In this document: positions 31,876 to 38,104 of the stretch, piece by piece
Numbering within the stretch: position 1 is the stretch's first letter
Layout: the number at the start of each line of letters is the position of its first letter
From: Ruminococcus sp. UBA4275
GTDB lineage: Bacteria; Bacillota; Clostridia; Oscillospirales; Ruminococcaceae
Length of the DNA stretch: 38,104 bases
Direction: 5' to 3'
NCBI GenBank assembly: GCA_002395085.1
Contig: DGVV01000141.1
Span: 1 to 38,104, forward strand
Notes under the pieces: model-generated
What the model saw: only the letters and a program-made list of their open reading frames with translations
What the model was told of the DNA's origin: nothing
Database searches by the model: none
Position numbers and translations under genes: made by a program

Positions 31876-33129
31876 CTTTATCTTTCATCTACTCCTTCTT
31901 CTGATTATTGTAAATGGCAGGCTATTCTCTGGAAAAATGATGCTGGAACAACGACATACGGTACATATGCACTCAGCCCATTCAAGAATCTTAACACAAC
32001 AATAAAAGGTGTCGCTACTAATGAAGCAGTGACTACAAGTGCATCCGGTAACAGATTTAGAATCATAAGGAATTCAGACGGAACATTCCGAATTATGCCT
32101 GCGGGAGCTAATTATGCACGGGTAAGCAATGCCATCGGTATTAGTTCAAATTATGCGACAATCCAAGAGTATTCTAATATTAGTTCTATGAAATGGACTT
32201 TTGAACCAATAATCAATAGGTTCTTTTCTGAGTATACACCTTCTATTTTTAGCTATGGACAAACATATTATAGATTAAACTGCTATGGATATGCGTTTTG
32301 TCATATTTATAATGACTATAACGGAGCGTATTCACAACTCCCCGGCGACTTTTGCGCATTAAACCGCAAAACGGATGTGCTGCCAGTGGCGTATTATACT
32401 GCGCCATCCCCCGCCGACTTCATGAATAATGTTGTATCTAATATGGAATTGGATGCAGAACGTTTAGGCTATACCCTAACTGAATATATACCTAACAGTA
32501 GCTCAGTTGATCAATTTGGTGCATCATCAAGACTAATAGCTGTAGTCACAAGCAAGCATCTATTCCATTTTTATATGCAACATAATGATGGAACATGGTC
32601 GCATAAAGAGGGACTTAACCCAATATCAAATCACATTCAAATTGACGGCTTTCAAAAGATTTATCTTACAAACGATAATATCCAACAATATGCTAATCAT
32701 GGAAAGTATTCTGATGGAGCGTTAAGATTTTTTATCATTACAAGAAATGCAATCTTAGACCATCCGCATGCTCATCCTTCGAATACCGAAGCAACTCAAT
32801 TATATTATACAGATGAAGCTGGTGATTTCAAGTCTACTGCAAATACAATATATACTGGAACAACATCTGGACAATTCGATTTTAAGTATGATATTGACTA
32901 TTTTGTATTTCAGCCTTCTTCTACTAAAAATTATTCCTTAGTGTCAAGTAATTCTTCTGGAGATGATATCAATGCGGTCATTTATGATAAAAATGGATCA
33001 GTGATCGTTGATGAGTCAAATGTTGGACAAGTAAATACTTCATTTTATGCAACAATTGGAAATAGGTATTTCATAAAATTATATAATCAATCTGAAAATC
33101 CAGGGACATATACCATCACTATCAGTTAA
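31876..33129 (+). CDS. Secreted ricin-like / Cys-His / PPC protein, part after the in-frame TAG
   Basis: This continues the upstream frame. Initiation within it would need the GTG at 32029, which has no clear ribosome binding site. The ricin-like trefoil finishes (LYLSSTPSSDYCKWQAI... RFRIIRNSDGTFRI). Then comes a putative Cys-His enzymatic domain: NCYGYAF supplies a candidate Cys, and HLFHFYMQHNDGTWSHKEG supplies His, as in poorly characterised secreted papain-fold or NlpC-like proteins. The final ~100 residues resemble a bacterial pre-peptidase C-terminal (PPC) beta domain (FDFKYDIDYFVFQPSS... NRYFIKLYNQ..PGTYTITI). The dockerin gene follows 15 bp after the stop, so the two are probably co-transcribed. 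The protease role is inferred. Confidence 0.75.
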   Translation, partial: LYLSSTPSSDYCKWQAILWKNDAGTTTYGTYALSPFKNLNTTIKGVATNEAVTTSASGNRFRIIRNSDGTFRIMPAGANYARVSNAIGISSNYATIQEYSNISSMKWTFEPIINRFFSEYTPSIFSYGQTYYRLNCYGYAFCHIYNDYNGAYSQLPGDFCALNRKTDVLPVAYYTAPSPADFMNNVVSNMELDAERLGYTLTEYIPNSSSVDQFGASSRLIAVVTSKHLFHFYMQHNDGTWSHKEGLNPISNHIQIDGFQKIYLTNDNIQQYANHGKYSDGALRFFIITRNAILDHPHAHPSNTEATQLYYTDEAGDFKSTANTIYTGTTSGQFDFKYDIDYFVFQPSSTKNYSLVSSNSSGDDINAVIYDKNGSVIVDESNVGQVNTSFYATIGNRYFIKLYNQSENPGTYTITIS

Positions 33130-33144
33130 AAAGGAGTTTTAAGC

Positions 33145-34227
33145 ATGTTCCAAACCAGTATATCGTTAAAAATACTATCTGTACTTCCCATGTTCGTTCT
33201 GAGCTCAGTACCCGCTGATCTCCTGAACGTCAATTTTGCTGACATCACCGGGAATCATAATCCTGCCGCCGAAGCTCTACCGGACACAAATGAGGAACAG
33301 TATGAACTGGCGCTTGAACTCTCCGCAGATACGATGTATGTCGGAGAGGTTCGTCAGATTTGTGTGACAGGTGATACCGAATACTATCTTCCGGATTCCT
33401 TGTACATACATATCTCAACCGCTGATGGTGCTGCTGTTGGCCCTGTTTCCGCGGAAGGACAATTCTTTGCGGCGTTTGCCGGGGAGGCAACCTTCTGTAT
33501 TGAGGCAAAACTCGATCCGGAAAAGGTTGATCTGTCCCCGGACGATGACGGCATCCGGGTGATCACAAAGACCGTGCGGGTGATCGACAATAACGAACTG
33601 ACAGATGAGCAAAATGCAACACTGGAAGCGCTGGCACACATGGAATCTGAATTCAATTTTCCGCGGCGAAGAGCTGTCGTAAAGGGCTGTCTGAATGCGG
33701 ATGCACCGCGGCTCACCAGAGAACAGATCGACCGTTTCATTGAAGAATCCGAATCCCCTGAAACACTCTACAGGAACATCATGGATGCACAGCCGTTCCC
33801 CGATTGTATCATCCAAAGCGGAGTTATAGAGATCTGTTACTTCCTGAATGACGACGGCTCAGAGCGGATCACTCTGCCATGCGTTCACGGCACGTTTGGT
33901 ATCCGATATGAACGCCTGAATCCGGACGGTTCCACAGAGGAAAATCGCCACCTTTATCCTGAACCGCAGGATCAACCGATTTCAACAGGTCAGGATTATC
34001 TTTACAATTACTATCAAAAAGTTGTACACACTCCGCTTAGCGGCGATGCCAACACTGACTGGGCAGTCAGCCGTCACGATGCTGTACTGCTGCAAAAATG
34101 GCTGCTGGCATCCGGTGATGCACAATATATCGACGCGGAAGCGGCAGATATGAATCAGGATGGAAAACTCAATGCAATCGACTTTACGATCTTAAAACAA
34201 CAACTGCTTCAGGATGCCGCCGAATAA
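33145..34227 (+). CDS. Secreted protein with C-terminal type I dockerin
   Basis: This 360-aa protein has AAAAAGGAG before the ATG and an N-terminal signal-like segment (ISLKILSVLPMFVLSSVPA). The central region (about 45-290) has beta-rich stretches (LELSADTMYVGEVRQI, FCIEAKLD, GIRVITKTVRVID) and no catalytic motif I recognise. The C-terminus (about 298-357) is a dockerin with two calcium-binding repeats: GDANTDWAVSRHDAVLLQKW and ADMNQDGKLNAIDFTILKQQ. Each has the D-x-N-x-D...D spacing. Dockerins plug proteins into cohesin scaffolds, so this protein should join a cellulosome-like complex on the host surface. It is the strongest clue to a ruminococcal host and an unusual cargo for a conjugative element. 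Confidence 0.85.
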   Translation: MFQTSISLKILSVLPMFVLSSVPADLLNVNFADITGNHNPAAEALPDTNEEQYELALELSADTMYVGEVRQICVTGDTEYYLPDSLYIHISTADGAAVGPVSAEGQFFAAFAGEATFCIEAKLDPEKVDLSPDDDGIRVITKTVRVIDNNELTDEQNATLEALAHMESEFNFPRRRAVVKGCLNADAPRLTREQIDRFIEESESPETLYRNIMDAQPFPDCIIQSGVIEICYFLNDDGSERITLPCVHGTFGIRYERLNPDGSTEENRHLYPEPQDQPISTGQDYLYNYYQKVVHTPLSGDANTDWAVSRHDAVLLQKWLLASGDAQYIDAEAADMNQDGKLNAIDFTILKQQLLQDAAE

Positions 34228-34246
34228 CATGAAACAAAATAAAACA

Positions 34247-34286
34247 ACAGCACCGCCAATGTGTCATGCATTGACGGTGCTGTTTA
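34247..34286 (+). terminator. Intrinsic terminator after the dockerin gene
   Basis: ACAGCACCG and CGGTGCTGT pair, continued by CAATG/CATTG after one mismatched position, with TTTATT following. From here to the second long repeat (34287-34460) I see only a short A-run and no gene. Confidence 0.85.
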
Positions 34287-34461
34287 TTAACTTACTACGT
34301 ATACTGCAGGAATCCGATCCTAACCAATGTTGATTATGCGTAAATCAATTAAACAGCTCATCACGGCTGCGAAAAAAAAAGTAAAATGCGATCTTTGAAC
34401 TACATGGCACGGAAAAGATGCGCATTCAGGGAAATGATTATGCGTTCTCCTGCGTTCGTTA

Positions 34462-34490
34462 TTGACAGACTTGCCGGTTGATGATATACT
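34462..34490 (+). promoter_or_regulatory. Consensus promoter in repeat copy B
   Basis: TTGACA and TATACT lie 17 bp apart, as in copy A. Transcription would run through the small-RNA region and, if the terminator is passed, into the sigma-factor gene. Confidence 0.85.
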
Positions 34491-34496
34491 ATATAT

Positions 34497-34637
34497 AATA
34501 ACAAATGAAAAAGCACGGCATACATCACAAAGCTCAGTGCAGCAAACAAGAGAGGTCAGCTTTGTCCGCACGGGCAGGATGCGCCTTCTTTGTAGTAAAG
34601 TTGGTGAATCAGGGAGCCATTCCGCCCCCTGTTTTTT
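34497..34637 (+). ncRNA. Candidate small noncoding RNA or attenuated leader, copy B
   Basis: The ACAAAGCT/AGCTTTGT helix and the CAGGG...CCCTG-TTTTTT terminator (34610-34637) are kept from copy A. Substitutions and a 1-bp indel between copies fall without regard to codon positions, favouring an RNA rather than a peptide product. Confidence 0.5.
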
Positions 34638-34733
34638 GTAATCAGTCTTTTTACGGCGCACTGCATTTTGCCGGTTTCTGCATAAAACGCATTATATATA
34701 TTCAACAACAGCAAGTGTGCAATTCAACTTGCG

Positions 34734-34751
34734 TTTGTGAGCTTCTACAAA
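34734..34751. promoter_or_regulatory. TTTGTG-type dyad, copy B
   Basis: TTTGTGAGCTTCTACAAA differs from copy A at one base. It lies about 100 bp before the sigma-factor start and may let the sigma/anti-sigma system or another regulator control this operon. Confidence 0.55.
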
Positions 34752-34854
34752 GTTTACGAATAGCGGTAAGAAATGGGCTCAAAAAATCCATATATATATA
34801 GAAGGACATAACAGAAAAGTAATCGTTTGTATTACTTTTGAAGGGATGTATGTA

Positions 34855-35349
34855 ATGCATAAAAGAAAGCTTATTAATAAGGTCATAACTGAAAACTATG
34901 ATAGTATCCTTCATTATTGTATCATCAGATTAGATTACGATTTGTTTGCAGCAGAGGATTGTACACAAGATGTTTTTCTTTTACTGGTGAAAAAATCGAA
35001 CGAATTGGATCTGACGCATAATATTCGCAGTTGGTTATTTAGTTCTGCGGAACGAATCGTAAAAAACTATTTAAAACAAAAAGCTAAGCATGATATAATC
35101 GTGGTTTGTGATTTAGAATCTATAAAAGATTTGCCGTCTCCTATTCAGCCCTCATCTTCAAAGTTCGATGTCTTGACAGAAGATGAGTATAATCTGCTCA
35201 AAAAGTACTATTTAACTGATTGTGAAGATAGGAACCAAATTGCCAATGAGATCGGTATAACCGTAAATGCATTGTACAAGCGTATTCACGATATAAAACG
35301 GAAACTGCAAAATGCTGAAAGGAGGTCGGATGAGATAAAGAAGCAATAG
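34855..35349 (+). CDS. Sigma-70-family (ECF-like) RNA polymerase sigma factor
   Basis: This is a 164-aa protein. The ATG at 34855 is preferred over 34846 because GAAGGG directly abuts the latter. Region 2 (about 5-70) has YDSILHYCIIRLDYDLFAAEDCTQDVFLLL, matching the A.D..Q..FL core-binding pattern of ECF sigma factors, and NIRSWLFSSAERIVKNYLK. Region 4 (about 110-155) has the helix-turn-helix LTDCEDRNQIANEIGITVNALYKRIHDIKR. It ends in TAG. The DUF4367 membrane protein gene follows after 73 bp and is its likely anti-sigma partner. Candidate targets are the nearby surface-protein genes, given the shared dyad, but the promoter it recognises is unproven. Confidence 0.85.
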   Translation: MHKRKLINKVITENYDSILHYCIIRLDYDLFAAEDCTQDVFLLLVKKSNELDLTHNIRSWLFSSAERIVKNYLKQKAKHDIIVVCDLESIKDLPSPIQPSSSKFDVLTEDEYNLLKKYYLTDCEDRNQIANEIGITVNALYKRIHDIKRKLQNAERRSDEIKKQ

Positions 35350-35422
35350 GCGTGGTATTATTTCTCAGTACAGATAATTGTCAGGTAACCTGATTAATTT
35401 ATAAAAGAGAGGATGATGTTTC

Positions 35423-36247
35423 ATGACCGATCACGATGATTTTCCAATGAATCACTTTCCGGAAGATGAAAAATTCTTAGAGCATGAATTAAAAGAAATG
35501 CTGGAATACGAAACAAATAAGCCAGAAGAATTACGTGATTACGAAAGTATAGATTTGCTGCTGCGAAAGCTGGTGAAACTGCAAAAATTAGATGATAGAA
35601 CACAAAGAAGAACACAAGCCGGCATTCATGTCATTCAAAGTGCAATCCGAAATCAATATAAAAAGAGTCCAGGCAGAAAGATACGCCGCGCGGTGCTGGT
35701 GGCGTGTGCGTCCTTGATTCTTGTGCCGAATATATGGTCATATTCCGTATACGGAATGAATGTGCTGACCCTCACCTATACATACGTGAAAGGCGGCGTG
35801 ATGATCGAGTTTCAGAAAAATGACAGCGGCACATCCCAAGGCGGCATCTGCGAGGATATGCGCAGGATATGCAGCGAAAATGGGCTGGAGGATGCGATGC
35901 TGCCCTCGTATATTCCGGATGGGTTTTATCCGAGTACGGACTACGGGAAAGTGAATGAAACCGAGAAAGCGACAATAATCGAATTTCGGTTCAAAAACGA
36001 AGCGAATTACAAGATCAACTATATGATTCTTGAATTTAAGAATCAAGATGAAGTAATGGTATTTGGTATGCCAAACGACAAGCATAACATCATTGAAAAA
36101 GATTACGGCGGTTTCACTGTTGTGATATCTAAGGAAGATCAGCAATACCGCGCAGCGTTTATGAAAGGACTTACACAATACAGCCTGTCCACTTATGATT
36201 TGGATTATAGTTTAGCAGAAAGAATAGTTGATTCGATTTTCAATTGA
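35423..36247 (+). CDS. Membrane anti-sigma-like protein with DUF4367-type domain
   Basis: This 274-aa protein has AGAGAGGA about 10 bp before its ATG. The cytoplasmic N-terminus (1-85) is acidic then basic and helical (LRDYESIDLLLRKLVKLQKLDD). It fits a sigma-binding region, though no zinc-binding HxxxCxxC motif is present. One membrane helix follows (about 90-110, AVLVACASLILVPNIW). The outside domain (about 115-274) resembles DUF4367: PSYIPDGFYPS, TIIEFRF, GGFTVVISKEDQQYRAAFMKG, LSTYDL. Genes of this type commonly follow ECF-like sigma genes in Firmicutes. It probably holds the sigma factor until an outside signal is sensed; the signal is unknown. Confidence 0.78.
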   Translation: MTDHDDFPMNHFPEDEKFLEHELKEMLEYETNKPEELRDYESIDLLLRKLVKLQKLDDRTQRRTQAGIHVIQSAIRNQYKKSPGRKIRRAVLVACASLILVPNIWSYSVYGMNVLTLTYTYVKGGVMIEFQKNDSGTSQGGICEDMRRICSENGLEDAMLPSYIPDGFYPSTDYGKVNETEKATIIEFRFKNEANYKINYMILEFKNQDEVMVFGMPNDKHNIIEKDYGGFTVVISKEDQQYRAAFMKGLTQYSLSTYDLDYSLAERIVDSIFN

Positions 36248-36294
36248 TACACGGAAAGAAATAAAATAAGTGGGTTGTTACAAATGTATGACTT

Positions 36295-36343
36295 TTGTGT
36301 GATATGCACAATCCTGCACGAAGAATTTGTGAGATTCCACAAA
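36295..36343. promoter_or_regulatory. Two operator-like dyads before the LPxTG gene
   Basis: TTGTGTGATATGCACAA (36295-36311) and TTTGTGAGATTCCACAAA (36326-36343) are related dyads about 31 bp apart, three helical turns. The second closely matches the dyads in long repeats A and B. They suggest that the LPxTG gene and the sigma operon share a regulator. Confidence 0.55.
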
Positions 36344-36462
36344 CCGAATCTTTTGCCAAAATTTATGTGAGGTTTTCGCGCGGGATTTCGTATATAAAAG
36401 TGAACGGCAAAGCGGGATGCCGTTCCGAATAAACTGAACCGCAATGAAAAGGAGGAATTATT

Positions 36463-37734
36463 ATGAAGCGAACATGGAAAATGATTTCCGGCGTATGTCT
36501 GATGGGTGCGCTGACCGTTCTGGCGGCGATGCCGGCGGCTGCGGAAACGATCGCAACGGAGACAGCAGCACTGGAAACGACTGCGATGCCGGCAGCGGAA
36601 ACGTCGAACTCCGGTGAAACGACGACACAGTCGAATGAGAGTGCAACGTATTCTGTTGTCGTTTCTGTTCAGGATAAGGACACGCATTTGCCTCTGGATG
36701 ATGTGGATGTCTGTCTTGAAAAGCGGTATTATGAGGATATTCCGGACAAAAATTCCTGGGAGTGCTTCACCGGCGAATCGGAAGTGCTTGCAAAATGGAA
36801 TACTTCTGACGCCAATCCGTACACCTCCGCAGATTTCCCTGCGGCAGATGACAAACCTTTCGCTGTTGTTGCAGTGATCAGCGAACTGCCTGCCGGATAC
36901 AGCTACTACGGTCGTGAAATCGCAGAATATGCCATCTGGGCTGAAGATTTCAGCGTATTCGATGAACCGTTTTCCATTGCCCTGAATCTGCAAAAAGAGA
37001 AGTATATGGGCATGGATTTTCCTATCACTGGCACATATACTGAAACGATCAGCTTTGCAGATGCAGCAACCGGTGCGCCGATTGAGAATCTGGACTGCGT
37101 GCTGGTCAATACAGTGACCGGCGAAGAACTGTTTGCATGGAATACGAGTGAACTGCCGTCTGCGGAGATTTCCGGTCTGGAATACTGCTTTACTGACTGG
37201 CACATGAATGCTGAATTCAAATATGCAGTGAAGTTCAAAAATTTGCCGGAAAACTATGTCGTCTTTAATGGCAAATCCAGAGAACTGGTGTATCTGCTTT
37301 ATTCGCCAACGCAACTGGAATCGGGCGAGACGGCATTTGAAACGCAAATCCTGATGGAAAATACCGATCCTGATGCACCGCCTGTCACTTATATTTCGTC
37401 CAATAATACAGATGGACAGACCACCACAACCCGCGAAACTACGGTGACGACAACGGCAGCACCGGAAACTGCGACGACTACCGAAACAACCGAAACGGAA
37501 ACCACAACCACGGAAACAGAAACGACCGTCACCACTGAAACGACCGTTTGGGCAGATTATACCAGCGCACCTGTAAGCGAGACCACGGAAACCGCTGAAT
37601 CGGATCTGCCGCAGACAGGCAACAACAGCCTGAATCAGATCGCATTGATCCTCGGCGCGCTGCTGATGCTCAGCACCGGTGCATGGGCCGTGCATTCCGC
37701 CGGATCCCTTCGCCGCAAGGACGAAACCGCATAA
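36463..37734 (+). CDS. LPxTG cell-wall-anchored surface protein
   Basis: This 423-aa protein has AAAGGAGG before the ATG and a signal peptide ending AMPAAAE. Two related beta-rich domains follow: about 62-175, VSVQDKDTHLPLDDVDVCLE... LAKWNTS..., and about 188-305, ISFADAATGAPIENLDCVLV... FAWNTS.... They resemble collagen-binding-B or prealbumin-like stalk domains. A Thr/Glu repeat stalk (about 320-375) leads to the sortase signal LPQTG (about 382-386), a membrane helix (IALILGALLMLSTGAWAV) and the charged tail RRKDETA. It is covalently attached to the wall by a host sortase, since none is coded here. An adhesin or mating-contact role is inferred. It ends at a strong terminator. Confidence 0.88.
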   Translation: MKRTWKMISGVCLMGALTVLAAMPAAAETIATETAALETTAMPAAETSNSGETTTQSNESATYSVVVSVQDKDTHLPLDDVDVCLEKRYYEDIPDKNSWECFTGESEVLAKWNTSDANPYTSADFPAADDKPFAVVAVISELPAGYSYYGREIAEYAIWAEDFSVFDEPFSIALNLQKEKYMGMDFPITGTYTETISFADAATGAPIENLDCVLVNTVTGEELFAWNTSELPSAEISGLEYCFTDWHMNAEFKYAVKFKNLPENYVVFNGKSRELVYLLYSPTQLESGETAFETQILMENTDPDAPPVTYISSNNTDGQTTTTRETTVTTTAAPETATTTETTETETTTTETETTVTTETTVWADYTSAPVSETTETAESDLPQTGNNSLNQIALILGALLMLSTGAWAVHSAGSLRRKDETA

Positions 37735-37739
37735 CAAAC

Positions 37740-37776
37740 AACAGGCTCTGTTTCGGCAGAGCCTGTTTTGCGTTTT
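37740..37776 (+). terminator. Intrinsic terminator after the LPxTG gene
   Basis: AACAGGCTCTG and CAGAGCCTGTT form a perfect 11-bp stem with a TTTCGG loop, followed by TTGCGTTTT. Confidence 0.92.
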
Positions 37777-37803
37777 ATGAGGGCAGAATCCGGGCACGTA
37801 GAA

Positions 37804-37833
37804 TTGACAATCCATTCATCAACATGGTATAAT
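37804..37833 (+). promoter_or_regulatory. Perfect consensus promoter for the recombinase gene
   Basis: TTGACA (37804-37809) and TATAAT (37828-37833) are 18 bp apart. The end of the -10 box lies inside the palindrome AATAGGGTATACCCTATT (37831-37848), so a protein bound there would block polymerase. Confidence 0.9.
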
Positions 37834-37943
37834 AGGGTATACCCTATTTAGCCAAAGAAAAACGCTGAAAATTTGGTCAGATAGGGTTCATTTCCGACTT
37901 TTTAGCCGCTGGTAAGTTGAAATCAAGACCCTATTTGACCAAA
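37831..37943. promoter_or_regulatory. Three-site repeat array before the recombinase (res or operator)
   Basis: The 16-bp motif ACCCTATYTRRCCAAA occurs at 37841-37856 (+), 37872-37887 (-) and 37928-37943 (+). The first copy overlaps an 18-bp perfect palindrome (37831-37848). Such arrays upstream of serine resolvase genes act as resolution sites and autorepression operators. The match in position and repeat number is good, but the crossover site is not identified. Confidence 0.72.
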
Positions 37944-37953
37944 AGAGGTATCT

Positions 37954-38104
37954 ATGAAGCTAGCCTATGTAAGAGTGTCCACGCGGGAGCAGAATGAAAG
38001 CCGCCAGATGGTTTCGCTGCATCAATTCGGCATTGAAAAGTGGTTCATCGAGAAGGTCAGTGCCAGCACCGCTGACCGACCCAAGCTGCAAGAGCTGCTG
38101 GAAT
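37954..38104 (+). CDS. Serine recombinase (resolvase/invertase family), 5' part
   Basis: The first 50 residues are present; the gene runs off the window end. MKLAYVRVSTREQNESRQMV carries the catalytic serine (Ser9 in RVSTREQ) and the Arg pair of the resolvase/invertase family. It continues with IEKWFIEKVSASTADRPKLQELLE, the conserved F.EK.S....RP.L..LL pattern. AAAGAGG is the ribosome binding site. A resolvase or DNA invertase is the most likely identity given the short spacing of conserved blocks; a large serine integrase is less likely, but length cannot be checked. The repeat array just upstream fits self-regulated resolvases. Confidence 0.88.
   Translation, partial: MKLAYVRVSTREQNESRQMVSLHQFGIEKWFIEKVSASTADRPKLQELLE

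Larger units (their letters stand above)
34461..34806 (+). repeat. Long direct repeat, copy B
   Basis: This 346-bp counterpart of copy A has the same order: promoter, structured transcript with terminator, diverged middle, TTTGTG dyad and TATATATATAGAAGGA. It lies directly upstream of the sigma-factor gene. Copies A and B are in direct orientation about 5 kb apart and could recombine to delete the island between them. Confidence 0.92.

Noticed and set aside
34505..34801. 98-codon open frame inside long repeat copy B
   Set aside because: It lacks a ribosome binding site, contains the intrinsic terminator, and is broken by a 1-bp difference in copy A while the RNA features are kept.
36205..37815. 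536-codon antisense frame across the LPxTG gene
   Set aside because: The + strand has signal peptide, Thr stalk, LPQTG and terminator; the antisense frame is Cys/Arg-rich noise that also crosses the terminator.

Overview
The window looks like most of the conjugation and maintenance core of an integrative conjugative element (ICE) in a Gram-positive gut or rumen Ruminococcus-type Firmicute, followed by an accessory region. The host guess rests on four things: the PcfB / VirD4 / Maff2-type pilin / CD1112-type VirB6 / PrgI / VirB4 / DUF4315 / DUF4366 / TopB gene set typical of clostridial ICEs, an LPxTG wall-anchored protein, strong AGGAGG ribosome binding sites, and a secreted protein with a C-terminal type I dockerin, as found in cellulosome- or amylosome-forming ruminococci.

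Layout. 1-2.5 kb: a leader terminator, a small winged-helix protein, a replication-initiator-like HTH protein, a small unknown and PcfB. 2.5-8.85 kb: the coupling protein VirD4, a pilin-like Maff2 protein, VirB6, PrgI (VirB3-like) and the VirB4 ATPase, all on the + strand and mostly overlapping or tightly spaced. 8.85-13.9 kb: an M23-domain transfer protein and the DUF4315/DUF4366 pair, with a lone minus-strand surface protein between them; six copies of a 25-bp palindrome occur only here. 13.9-14.9 kb: a minus-strand unknown and a RelB/RelE-type toxin-antitoxin pair. 14.9-29.35 kb: TopB, two small proteins built from related helical modules, a 659-aa coiled-coil protein, and a 3,123-aa methyltransferase/SNF2-helicase fusion resembling phage P1 DarB in design. 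A strong terminator ends this operon.

29.4-38.1 kb is accessory. Two ~347-bp direct repeats, each holding a promoter, a short structured transcript and an intrinsic terminator, flank a 5-kb AT-richer island. The island carries an IS110 transposase remnant with a hairpin-rich upstream region, a secreted DNRLRE/ricin-like/Cys-His/PPC protein, and the dockerin protein. After the second repeat come a sigma factor, a membrane anti-sigma-like DUF4367 protein, an LPxTG surface protein and the start of a serine recombinase with three well-ordered repeat sites under its own promoter.

Notable points. Two otherwise intact genes (virB4 and the secreted lectin-like protein) are each interrupted by one in-frame TAG with homology continuing in the same frame. 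The palindrome family has two sequence classes related by compensatory changes. A TTTGTG...CACAAA-type dyad is shared by both direct repeats and the LPxTG promoter region. The M23 domain keeps its zinc ligands but appears to lack both catalytic histidines. No relaxase, integrase, tRNA, rRNA or CRISPR was recognised, so the element must extend beyond the window or use an unrecognised relaxase.
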